From: an uncultured Clostridia bacterium | GTDB lineage: Bacteria; Bacillota_A; Clostridia; Christensenellales; CAG-138 | DNA length: 7,346 bases | Direction of reading: 5' to 3' | Assembly (NCBI GenBank): GCA_937877295.1 | Contig: CALFIV010000049.1 | Span: 1-7,346 of the forward strand | Shown: piece after piece, positions 1 through 5,902 of the stretch | Numbering within the stretch: the stretch's first letter is position 1 | Layout of the letters: the number at the start of each line of letters is the position of its first letter | Notes under the pieces: generated by a model | The model's database searches: none | What the model was told of the DNA's origin: nothing | Seen by the model: the letters and a program-made list of their open reading frames with translations, nothing else | Program-made: the position numbers and the translations under genes

Positions 1-55
1 TGTCTAGATAGATGATCGTCCTTTGACAGAACTCGGCTTACGGCTTGCTCACCGC
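1..55 (+). ncRNA. rnpB: RNase P RNA, 3' end (partial, cut by the window edge)
   Basis: This is the catalytic RNA of RNase P, which matures tRNA 5' ends. Only the 3' end is present. Visible are the conserved AGATAGATGA block (6-15), followed by TCGTCC, and the near-universal ACAGAA (26-31) running into CGGCTTA (34-40). The arrangement closely parallels the end of E. coli rnpB (TGACTGTCC, a short linker, GACAGAACCCGGCTTA, then the P1 strand). Bases 41 to about 53 would be the 3' strand of helix P1, whose partner lies outside the window. The exact mature end is uncertain (about 52-57). The short spacing between the two conserved blocks resembles type A rather than the Bacillus type B molecule. 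The four T residues at 58-61 could be a weak terminator tract following P1. Confidence 0.87.
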
Positions 56-80
56 TCTTTTATGAAGTAAAGGAACTCAT

Positions 81-1358
81 ATGGAACTTGCAATTCTGGA
101 AGCATATTCAAAAATTCTGCGAGAAGAGATCATACTCGCTACCGGCTGCACAGAACCGATTTCAATTGCATATTGCTCCGCAAAGGCACATGAGGTCCTC
201 GGCATGCAGACTACTTCCGTTACAGTATCCGTCAGCGGCAATATTTTGAAAAACGTCAAGAGTGTCGTCGTTCCGAACACGAACGGACTGAAGGGAATTC
301 GTGCAGCTGTCGCTGCAGGAATTGTCTGCGGAGATGCAAGCAAGGGCATGCAGGTGATCAGCGACGTTTCAGATGAACAGCGCGCTGCAGTTGCGCATTT
401 TATGGAGACTTTCCATATAGACGTTTCGTGCGCAGAGACAGATTGCCCTCTTTATATCAGTGTTACGCTGTATGCACGCACTTCCTACTCCCGTGTCGTA
501 ATCGCAAACAATCATTCCAATATTGTAGAGATCATGAAAAACGGTGAAGCGATCGTCAAACGTCCGATCGTTGTACAAAGCGAAGACAACCTGACGGATA
601 AATCCTGTCTGAACCTTCACGATATTGTAAACTATGCCGAACAAGTCGAGTTATCGACTGTAAAAGACCTGCTCGACCTTCAAATCCATTACAACATGGC
701 AATCTGCGAGGAAGGCCTCACGCATGACTATGGCGCAAACATCGGAAAAATTATGCTTGCCGAACATTCTTCAGACGCAAAAACTGAAGCACGCGCATAC
801 GCTGCCGCCGGCAGTGACGCACGCATGAGCGGCTGCGAAATGCCCGTTGCAATTCTATGCGGCTCGGGAAATCAGGGAATCACGGCGTCCGTGCCGATCA
901 TATGCTATGCAAAACACTATCATATCGATCCGGAAAGAATGTACCGTGCGCTTCTGATTTCCGATCTGCTCACAGTCTATCAGAAAGCCGGTGTCGGACG
1001 CTTGTCCTCGTATTGCGGAGCAATCAGCGCCGGCTGCGCGGCAGGCGCGGGAATCGCATATCTGCTCGGAGGAGACGAGTCCGTCGTTGCGCATACGCTT
1101 GTCAATTCTGTTGCAATGATTTCCGGAACAATCTGTGACGGTGCAAAGCCTTCCTGCGCCGCAAAAATTGCTGCTGCCATCGAAACCGGAATATTGGGCT
1201 ATCAAATGTATCTTCATCAGCAGCAGTTCTATCACGGCGGCGGCATCGTAGCGCCTAATGCGGATGCAATTGTTCGAAACATCGGTCGTATTGCTTCAGA
1301 AGGAATGATCGAAACCGATCAAACCATCATCAGCATCATGCAGCAGGACTGTAAATAA
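81..1358 (+). CDS. cyuA: L-cysteine desulfidase / Fe-S L-serine dehydratase-like protein (UPF0597, CyuA/YhaM family)
   Basis: This 425-residue protein is a full-length UPF0597 member. The family includes E. coli CyuA (YhaM) and the archaeal L-cysteine desulfidase, oxygen-sensitive cytosolic [4Fe-4S] enzymes that split L-cysteine into pyruvate, ammonia and sulfide; members are often annotated as serine dehydratase alpha subunits. The N-terminal TGCTEP motif places Cys23. Further family blocks are CAETDCPLY, GSGNQGI (C-terminal half), CGAISAGCAAGAG with Cys312 and Cys319, and CDGAKPSC with Cys352 and Cys359. The 40- and 7-residue spacings of Cys312/352/359 match the cluster-region cysteines I recall for the Methanocaldococcus enzyme, so the active site looks intact. 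The ATG has an AAAGGA site (69-74) six bases upstream. The gene starts about 25 bases after rnpB with no promoter between, so it may depend on read-through or on a promoter inside rnpB. Cysteine versus serine as substrate cannot be settled from sequence. Confidence 0.9.
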   Translation: MELAILEAYSKILREEIILATGCTEPISIAYCSAKAHEVLGMQTTSVTVSVSGNILKNVKSVVVPNTNGLKGIRAAVAAGIVCGDASKGMQVISDVSDEQRAAVAHFMETFHIDVSCAETDCPLYISVTLYARTSYSRVVIANNHSNIVEIMKNGEAIVKRPIVVQSEDNLTDKSCLNLHDIVNYAEQVELSTVKDLLDLQIHYNMAICEEGLTHDYGANIGKIMLAEHSSDAKTEARAYAAAGSDARMSGCEMPVAILCGSGNQGITASVPIICYAKHYHIDPERMYRALLISDLLTVYQKAGVGRLSSYCGAISAGCAAGAGIAYLLGGDESVVAHTLVNSVAMISGTICDGAKPSCAAKIAAAIETGILGYQMYLHQQQFYHGGGIVAPNADAIVRNIGRIASEGMIETDQTIISIMQQDCK

Positions 1359-1367
1359 TTTTCTTCC

Positions 1368-1397
1368 AAAAAAGCATCGGTCATTCCGATGCTTTTT
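1368..1397. terminator. Bidirectional rho-independent terminator between convergent genes
   Basis: A perfect 12-bp stem pairs 1369-1380 (ending GCATCGG) with 1386-1397 (starting CCGATGC) around a 5-base TCATT loop. The stem is flanked by A residues on the left and T residues on the right, so it reads as a U-tract terminator from both strands. It lies 10 bases after the desulfidase stop and 10 bases before the stop of the minus-strand membrane-protein gene, and probably ends both transcripts. Confidence 0.9.
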
Positions 1398-1406
1398 GCG
1401 TTCAGA

Positions 1407-3764
1407 TTATCTCAGCTTGTATAGAGTGCCTGCTGCATTTTGTGCGACAATTTCGCATTTTGCCTCAAGGAATTCATAATCGATATTGTAATGATACCGC
1501 TCGGCATTGCTGACCAAGATATAACAAACGTTGTAGGTTTGAAACAATTCGAGATTAGACTCAGGTTGTTCATACATTTCAATCACATCGCGTTCCCGTT
1601 GAGAATTGTCAATTCCATGGTAGTACAAGAAAGTACTTGTACCGGTAACAATACTCCGTCCGGTCAGAGGCGTAATCAAATTCCAATGATAACTGTTTGC
1701 TAAAATAACCGCATCCGATTCCGTATTGTTTTTTATCTGCTCCGCAAGCACGACTTCATCTCTGGTATAAACCTGATATTCACTTTTAATCTCCCGCAGA
1801 ATGGTCATAGCAGAAGATACGGTCATTGCAAAGATCAGAATATATGCGGCAAGCGTCATGGCCAACGATCCACCGCAGAACCGCTTCTTTTCAACGGTAT
1901 GATACGTCAGATGCTTTATAATCGGAATCAGTGCGCCAAGCGCAGACAGTGCAAATCCGATGAGGCAAAGCCATTTCATAAAGTGCAAATCCGCGGATGT
2001 ATATTGACGATACCAGATACATCCGGTTGAAATCATCCAAAATACAGAAAATATGCACGAAATTAAATACAATGCATAAGCGGAAATGTTTTGCCTGAAT
2101 AGAGCGGTTCGGATCGTCAACACAAATAAGAAACCGCAAATCAGGAACAGCGTAAAGGCAGTTCCGACAGGGATCACAATTTCCCCGGATCGTGTGAGTA
2201 CAAGTTTGATTAGGAAATAGATCGCGAAGCATGCGGACAAAACAACAATGCCGATTTGATTTGAACGTATAATATCCGGTAAACAGCGATTACGCAGAAA
2301 ACGATGTTGGATTCTGTGTGCAATGCTGCAAAGCAGTTTTGCGACAAGTCCACAAGTATATGCGTACCAGATGAACAGCAGCTTATTGTTATCATAATCG
2401 TTCGGCTGGAATTCGACGAATTCTGCGATCAGCCAAACAAAACAGACGCCGAGATAAATCTTCCGATCACGTTTTGAAAGCAGCAGGAATGCAATCGGTA
2501 TCAGCAGGAATATGAACCCGAGATTTTTGATATAGAACCAAAGGTAAGAATCTGTTGTGTTACCCCAATTCAGATGAAAACGAACAAGACTGCTTTCGCT
2601 CGCCTGACGGAAGGAAAAGCCAAACAGCTGTGGTGCTGCCAATGCGCAAGCAATCAATGCATACAGCAGCCATTGCAAAACGCGGTTCTTTTCAAACCGG
2701 TTCGAAATCAAATCTGACACACAATAATATGCGCTTATGATGCCGAGCGCAAGAAAAGAATGCGTGTGAATCAGAGGCAACGCGCCCGCAAAGACGCCAA
2801 GCATGATCAGATTTCCCCTTTTCTTTTCAAATGCAAATCCGTGCAGGAGATAGAGGCAGGGGAAGAGAATTGCCCAACCGAACAATGTTGCACGCTGCGG
2901 AATCAGCATATCAACAATCGGATTGACCCAGCGAAGGCCGAGAGCCGGAATATTGGTCGGCGTATGATAAAACCCGTCCAGCAGTGTCTGCGATACCGTC
3001 TGGCCATCCGTTCCGATCAGGTATTGCAGAAGACCGCCTTGTTTGGCAAGATCAAAGAAATAGAAAAATCCAAACCCTCCGCCTAAGAAGAATAATACGG
3101 TTGCCAAAGCGGTCCGTCCGCCCTTTTTCAGCCATTGGCGAAAGAATCGATAAACGCCGAACGCAACCAAAGAAAACGCATAGAAAGCCGATATGATGTA
3201 TGCCTGCCGCGTACTTGCGCCAAGCAAATAGAGAGAAGCGCCTGAGGTTTCGCAGAGAAACGGATAATTCAATGCGTGTCCCGGGAAAATACTGTATTGC
3301 GGCGGAAAAGCGGCTTGTTCCACAATGCTTGTTAAGAAGCCGAGATGCATCGCAAGATCGCCGTATGTGACTTGCCCGACCCATAGACTTCCATCTTCAT
3401 GCGGATAGAGTATATGCGTATTGAACAGTACCGCACCGATTGCAAGGATCGGTATCGACACAATCAGCATAATCGGCAGAGAGCGCACGGAATAATCGTT
3501 TTTGATTTTATGTTTTCTGCGAATAGTCCAGATCGCAACACATGCGCAAAAAATCAGCGACGCAACAGCAGCAGACAAAAACTGCGCTGTCTTTGTAAAG
3601 CCGATCAAAAATGCGAATAGAGAAGGCAGCCACGTCAACAGTAAAAGCCCGAGCGAAAGCCCGAGCCAAATACGGTTGATAAAAGAATGCTTGCGAAATA
3701 CAACCTCCGAAACGGCAATGCCGCAGACTGCAAACAGTACGGTGAATAAAATGGCAGTTATCAT
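1407..3764 (-). CDS. Polytopic membrane protein, GT-C glycosyltransferase-like
   Basis: This 785-residue protein has many hydrophobic segments (by eye roughly 14-16), the first at residues 1-22, and a soluble C-terminal region from about residue 660. After the third helix, a long extracytoplasmic loop carries YGDLAMH (Asp136, His140) and then FPPQYSIFPGHALNYPFL (153-170). An acidic residue in the first large loop is the hallmark of GT-C sugar transferases that use lipid-linked donors. Other recognisable blocks are PQRATLFGW (289-297), HTHSF (333-337) and, in the soluble tail, AGR-type LTGRSIVTG (700-708) followed by YYHGID and RERDV (714-727). I recall this combination from uncharacterised large membrane proteins of Clostridia and related bacteria. 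Donor, acceptor and product are unknown. The ATG at 3764 overlaps the upstream DegV stop as ATGA, implying translational coupling. An in-frame TTG at 3803 would force a 43-base overlap and is less likely. No strong ribosome binding site of its own is seen. Confidence 0.78.
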   Translation of the reverse strand: MITAILFTVLFAVCGIAVSEVVFRKHSFINRIWLGLSLGLLLLTWLPSLFAFLIGFTKTAQFLSAAVASLIFCACVAIWTIRRKHKIKNDYSVRSLPIMLIVSIPILAIGAVLFNTHILYPHEDGSLWVGQVTYGDLAMHLGFLTSIVEQAAFPPQYSIFPGHALNYPFLCETSGASLYLLGASTRQAYIISAFYAFSLVAFGVYRFFRQWLKKGGRTALATVLFFLGGGFGFFYFFDLAKQGGLLQYLIGTDGQTVSQTLLDGFYHTPTNIPALGLRWVNPIVDMLIPQRATLFGWAILFPCLYLLHGFAFEKKRGNLIMLGVFAGALPLIHTHSFLALGIISAYYCVSDLISNRFEKNRVLQWLLYALIACALAAPQLFGFSFRQASESSLVRFHLNWGNTTDSYLWFYIKNLGFIFLLIPIAFLLLSKRDRKIYLGVCFVWLIAEFVEFQPNDYDNNKLLFIWYAYTCGLVAKLLCSIAHRIQHRFLRNRCLPDIIRSNQIGIVVLSACFAIYFLIKLVLTRSGEIVIPVGTAFTLFLICGFLFVLTIRTALFRQNISAYALYLISCIFSVFWMISTGCIWYRQYTSADLHFMKWLCLIGFALSALGALIPIIKHLTYHTVEKKRFCGGSLAMTLAAYILIFAMTVSSAMTILREIKSEYQVYTRDEVVLAEQIKNNTESDAVILANSYHWNLITPLTGRSIVTGTSTFLYYHGIDNSQRERDVIEMYEQPESNLELFQTYNVCYILVSNAERYHYNIDYEFLEAKCEIVAQNAAGTLYKLR

Positions 3765-4621
3765 TTTTGAATAAAAAGAATTCCCGTTGTGTTCGGACCG
3801 CAATGCGAGCAGATCGTTGCGCTTGCCTGGGTAATGAAAACTTCTTTGAACGGTTGCAGTTCAAGCGCACGCTCACGCATTGCTTCGAGCACTTCAGGAT
3901 CGGAACCGGAATGCGTTATAAAGCAACGATCCAATTCTATGTCGTTTCTGCCCATGATCATATTTTCGACATACTTCAAAGCGCTGCGCTTATAGGATCC
4001 CATATATTTTTTGCCGACCGTCATAGATCCGAATAATTCCGGCTGAACCATGATGCAAGGCTTCAGATTCATCAAGGATGCGCCGAACTGTGCAAGGCCG
4101 GAGCAACGGCCGCCGGCATGCAGATATTCGAGATCATCCAGGATAAAGGACGCGCTGACGCGATCTGCAATTGGAGATACCTCTTCAAATACCTGCTTTG
4201 CGCTCATGCCCTTCAGAATGCGTTCTCCGCATTCGCATACGATATGGCCGCTGCCTGCAGAGAGACTTTTTGAATCGATGACATAAACACGGCCTTCGTC
4301 AAAGAGCTCTCCGGCAAGACGCGCATTGTTGCAGGTGGAAGAAAGTCCGCTTCCGAGGGAAACATGCACGATATCATAGCCTTGCTCGATGTAAGGACGA
4401 AAAATTGAGGCGTATTCGTCAATGTTCATCGCAGCAGTGCTCGGCAGCGTATGATTTGTATCGTAATTACTGTAGATCTCCTTGTGCGTGATATCGACGC
4501 CGTCAAGATACTCGTTTCCATTCAAACGGACATGGATGTGCACAAAATCAACGTGATATCGTTCTGCAAGCAGAGGACCGATATCGCAAGAGCTGTCTGC
4601 TATCAGTTTCACCGGATTCAT
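3761..4621 (-). CDS. DegV/FakB family fatty-acid-binding protein
   Basis: This 286-residue protein is the usual length for DegV proteins, cytosolic two-domain carriers that bind one fatty acid. In the FakAB system the carrier presents the acid to the kinase FakA for phosphorylation. Family landmarks in order are IADSSCD (7-13), LPSTAAMN (59-66, the Ser/Thr pair at the ligand carboxylate), VSLGSGLSSTCNNA (87-100), VIDSKSLSAGSG (114-125), the EYLHAGGRCSG hairpin (165-175), LKPCIMV (186-192), ITHSGSDPE (235-243) and SHCGPNTTGILF (272-283). The start is set by GGAGG (minus strand, 4634-4630) eight bases before ATG 4621; an upstream TTG at 4636 overlaps that site. It is the first gene of a two-gene operon, with its stop inside the ATGA overlap with the GT-C-like gene. 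No FakA-type kinase gene is in the window, so a role in exogenous fatty-acid use is inferred from the family only. Confidence 0.9.
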   Translation of the reverse strand: MNPVKLIADSSCDIGPLLAERYHVDFVHIHVRLNGNEYLDGVDITHKEIYSNYDTNHTLPSTAAMNIDEYASIFRPYIEQGYDIVHVSLGSGLSSTCNNARLAGELFDEGRVYVIDSKSLSAGSGHIVCECGERILKGMSAKQVFEEVSPIADRVSASFILDDLEYLHAGGRCSGLAQFGASLMNLKPCIMVQPELFGSMTVGKKYMGSYKRSALKYVENMIMGRNDIELDRCFITHSGSDPEVLEAMRERALELQPFKEVFITQASATICSHCGPNTTGILFIQK

Positions 4622-4640
4622 ATTGATTTCCTCCAATTAC

Positions 4641-4669
4641 ATATTAACATGAAACATGTACTGTGTCAA
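4641..4669 (-). promoter_or_regulatory. Near-consensus vegetative promoter of the DegV/GT-C operon
   Basis: On the minus strand, a perfect TTGACA (4669-4664) is followed by a 17-base spacer and TAATAT (4646-4641). The expected transcription start, about 7 bases further (near 4634), falls at the GGAGG ribosome binding site. The leader would therefore be only about 13 bases and begin essentially with the ribosome binding site. Strong constitutive-type initiation is predicted unless the spacer palindrome binds a repressor. Confidence 0.85.
4647..4659. promoter_or_regulatory. Palindrome in the -35/-10 spacer (possible operator)
   Basis: ACATG-AAA-CATGT is a perfect 5-bp inverted repeat around three bases. 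It lies within the spacer of the minus promoter and abuts its -10 element, a classic position for a repressor that would block RNA polymerase. The arms are short, and I do not recognise the site as a known FapR, FabT or HrcA operator, so its function is inferred from position only. Confidence 0.35.
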
Positions 4670-4696
4670 TTTTATTTGCGGGCGAAAAAACGTGCC

Positions 4697-4737
4697 TTCA
4701 CGAAATGATTGTGCATAAAATGAAACAATCTTGTGAA
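4697..4737. promoter_or_regulatory. Nested imperfect dyad between divergent promoters
   Basis: TTCAC (4697-4701) and GATTGT (4707-4712) are mirrored by ACAATC (4725-4730) and GTGAA (4733-4737), giving 11 pairable bases per side with a 12-base centre and an asymmetric 5/2-base internal gap. The dyad ends five bases before the -35 of the plus promoter and lies upstream of the -35 of the minus promoter, so a protein bound there could affect both transcripts. It is not the CIRCE element (TTAGCACTC-N9-GAGTGCTAA). Confidence 0.4.
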
Positions 4738-4742
4738 CTGCA

Positions 4743-4771
4743 TTGACGAATCAAAAAAAAGCGGGTAACAT
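4743..4771 (+). promoter_or_regulatory. Probable promoter of the J-domain/zinc-ribbon operon
   Basis: TTGACG (4743-4748), a 17-base spacer and TAACAT (4766-4771) match the vegetative promoter pattern with two mismatches to consensus overall. Transcription would start near 4778, giving a leader of about 22 bases with AAGGAG at 4784-4789. The first T of the -35 is also the first base of the longest open frame, which is further reason to place the protein start downstream at 4800. Confidence 0.65.
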
Positions 4772-4799
4772 GATAAAAAAGAAAAGGAGTTCGGGTGAA

Positions 4800-5381
4800 A
4801 TGGCGAAAAACCCATATACGGTTCTAGGCGTGTCGGAAACTGCGACGGATGAAGAAATCCGTGCAGCGTATCGGACGCTCGCCAAAAAGTATCATCCGGA
4901 TCTCAATCCGAACAATCCTGAAGCAGCGCGACGCATGAACGATGTTAACGTTGCTTACGATCAGATCAAGTCTGCAGAAAAGCGCGCGCAATATCGTGCT
5001 TCGCAGACGCAGAATACCTACTATCAGCAAACCGCGCATACGAACAACCCATTTGAATCGTATTATCGCACGGGCGGCGGTTATTATGGAGGTTCGTATA
5101 CCGGCGGTGATCACAATAACGATAATGAACCGCCGTTCGGCTGGGGCTCTGTTTTTGAAGAAAGCAGGCAGCGACCGGTATATACTGCAAGGTTTCGACC
5201 GTTCAGGATTCTGTCAATCATTCTGACCTTCATCCTGTTCAGCATGTTTGCAAGATGCGTTCTATATAATTGCGTAGTCGCTCCGTTTTACAGTTGCGCC
5301 GGCGCGGCGGCCGACGCATCAGAGAAAACGGTACGCTACGTAACCATACAAAATGATTCAGTACAAGGAGATCAACCATGA
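4800..5381 (+). CDS. Membrane-anchored J-domain (DnaJ-like) co-chaperone
   Basis: This 193-residue protein opens with a complete J domain (about 4-65): NPYTVLGV, a basic helix II, and the catalytic HPD at 32-34 that stimulates DnaK ATPase, then helix III with NDVNVAYDQI. A low-complexity Gly/Tyr/Asn linker follows, with TGGGYYGG and GGDHNNDNEPPFGWG. The G/F region, Cys-rich zinc centre and C-terminal substrate domains of true DnaJ are absent. A hydrophobic segment at about 136-163 contains four cysteines (CVLYNC, then YSC) and is followed by a short polar tail. The protein probably tethers DnaK activity to the membrane, with the J domain in the cytosol. Its client is unknown. AAGGAG (4784-4789) lies ten bases before the ATG. 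A frame-open extension from TTG 4743 overlaps the promoter and is Lys-rich, so it is rejected. It overlaps the next gene as ATGA and is therefore probably co-translated with it. Confidence 0.88.
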   Translation: MAKNPYTVLGVSETATDEEIRAAYRTLAKKYHPDLNPNNPEAARRMNDVNVAYDQIKSAEKRAQYRASQTQNTYYQQTAHTNNPFESYYRTGGGYYGGSYTGGDHNNDNEPPFGWGSVFEESRQRPVYTARFRPFRILSIILTFILFSMFARCVLYNCVVAPFYSCAGAAADASEKTVRYVTIQNDSVQGDQP

Positions 5382-5839
5382 ATTTCAGAAACAAGTTATA
5401 TCAGTTTATGCAGGGCAGAAACGGTGTTGATGAATTCGCAAAGTTTCTGAATCATACAAGCTTTCTGTTTCTGATCTGCGCAATCATTTGTTCGATTCTG
5501 ACGCTCGGTTTTGCTTCGCATGCGATGAAAGCTGCCGTTGTTTTCCGCATCCTTTATTTCGCCTTGTATGCGATCGGATTTGCAATATTGATTTATTGCA
5601 ACTTCAGAATCTTTTCCAGAAATGTTGCAAAGCGTCAAAAGGAGAACACGCGCTATTTGTATCAGCGTCAGAAGATACGTCGTTTCTTTGCAGATCGTAA
5701 TCAAGAATGGACGGATCGCAAAACATATCGGTATTTCAAATGTCCGAAATGCGGACAGCGCATGCGTGCCCCGCGCAAGAAAGGCAAGATCCGCGTCACC
5801 TGTCAAAAATGCACAAATATTTTTATCACAAAAACATAA
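5378..5839 (+). CDS. Two-helix membrane protein with C-terminal zinc ribbon
   Basis: This 153-residue protein has two hydrophobic helices (about 28-48 and 52-74), a strongly basic linker (75-118, rich in Arg, Lys and Gln) and a C-terminal four-cysteine ribbon, CPKCG (122-126) and CQKC (142-145), joined by a basic hairpin with PRKKGKIRV. The positive linker predicts that the ribbon is cytosolic. The fold resembles small zinc ribbons of the CPxCG-N16-CxxC type, which can bind nucleic acid or protein; here it is membrane-tethered. I recognise no named family. AAGGAG (5365-5370) lies seven bases before the ATG, and the start shares ATGA with the stop of the J-domain gene. The strict pairing suggests the two proteins act together, perhaps as a membrane complex recruiting DnaK, which is inference. 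No clear terminator follows in 5840-5868, so transcripts may run into thyA. Confidence 0.82.
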   Translation: MNFRNKLYQFMQGRNGVDEFAKFLNHTSFLFLICAIICSILTLGFASHAMKAAVVFRILYFALYAIGFAILIYCNFRIFSRNVAKRQKENTRYLYQRQKIRRFFADRNQEWTDRKTYRYFKCPKCGQRMRAPRKKGKIRVTCQKCTNIFITKT

Positions 5840-5845
5840 CAAGCC

Positions 5846-5874
5846 TTTTCGAATGCATCCGCATGTGTTATAAT
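5846..5874 (+). promoter_or_regulatory. Extended -10 promoter of thyA-folA
   Basis: A perfect TATAAT (5869-5874) is preceded by TG one base upstream (TGTTATAAT), the extended -10 form that tolerates a poor -35. The best-spaced -35 is TTTTCG (5846-5851), 17 bases away and weak. Initiation is expected near 5881, giving a leader of about 22 bases. This gives thyA-folA a transcript independent of the J-domain operon. Confidence 0.78.
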
Positions 5875-5877
5875 AGC

Positions 5878-5902
5878 AAAAAACACGGAGGGTGCATTTT
5901 TT
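5878..5902 (+). promoter_or_regulatory. thyA ribosome binding site with possible A/U-rich hairpin
   Basis: The ribosome binding site GGAGG (5887-5891) lies 11 bases before the thyA ATG, longer than optimal. It is framed by CAC (5884-5886) and GTG (5892-5894), and outside them by six A residues (5878-5883) and six T residues (5897-5902), with a CA bulge. If folded, the ribosome binding site would form the loop. Initiation near 5881 would remove about half the A run, so the structure is weak in the primary transcript. Confidence 0.4.

Noticed and set aside
8..70. Open plus-strand stretch ending in a stop just before the desulfidase, resembling a protein C-terminus
   Set aside because: A stop at 5-7 closes it on the left, and the bases match conserved RNase P RNA blocks, so it is RNA gene rather than a coding remnant.
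855..1235. Long open frame antisense to the desulfidase
   Set aside because: It has no ribosome binding site or recognisable domain, and its Cys/Arg-rich composition is typical of an out-of-frame shadow of a real gene.
2760..3086. Open plus-strand frame inside the membrane-protein gene
   Set aside because: It is very Arg/Gln/Lys-rich, as expected from the complement of hydrophobic codons, with no ribosome binding site or domain.
3762..3803. TTG start at 3803 for the membrane protein (13 extra residues)
   Set aside because: It would overlap the DegV gene by 43 bases and add a polar tail before the first helix. The ATG at 3764 gives the usual ATGA coupling and a hydrophobic N-terminus.
4622..4636. 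TTG start at 4636 for the DegV protein
   Set aside because: It lies on top of the GGAGG site that serves the ATG at 4621, and near the predicted transcription start.
4743..4799. N-terminal extension of the J-domain protein from TTG 4743
   Set aside because: The TTG is part of the predicted -35 element, the extension is Lys-rich and unlike J proteins, and AAGGAG serves the ATG at 4800.
4743..5839. J-domain operon as a classical heat-shock dnaK/dnaJ locus
   Set aside because: There is no CIRCE element, no grpE, dnaK or hrcA, and the protein lacks the zinc and C-terminal domains of DnaJ.
5834..5872. ATAACA / TGTTAT inverted repeat between the zinc-ribbon gene and thyA, considered as a terminator
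   Set aside because: The arms are only six A/T-rich pairs separated by more than 20 bases, with no T tract, and the right arm overlaps the -10 element.
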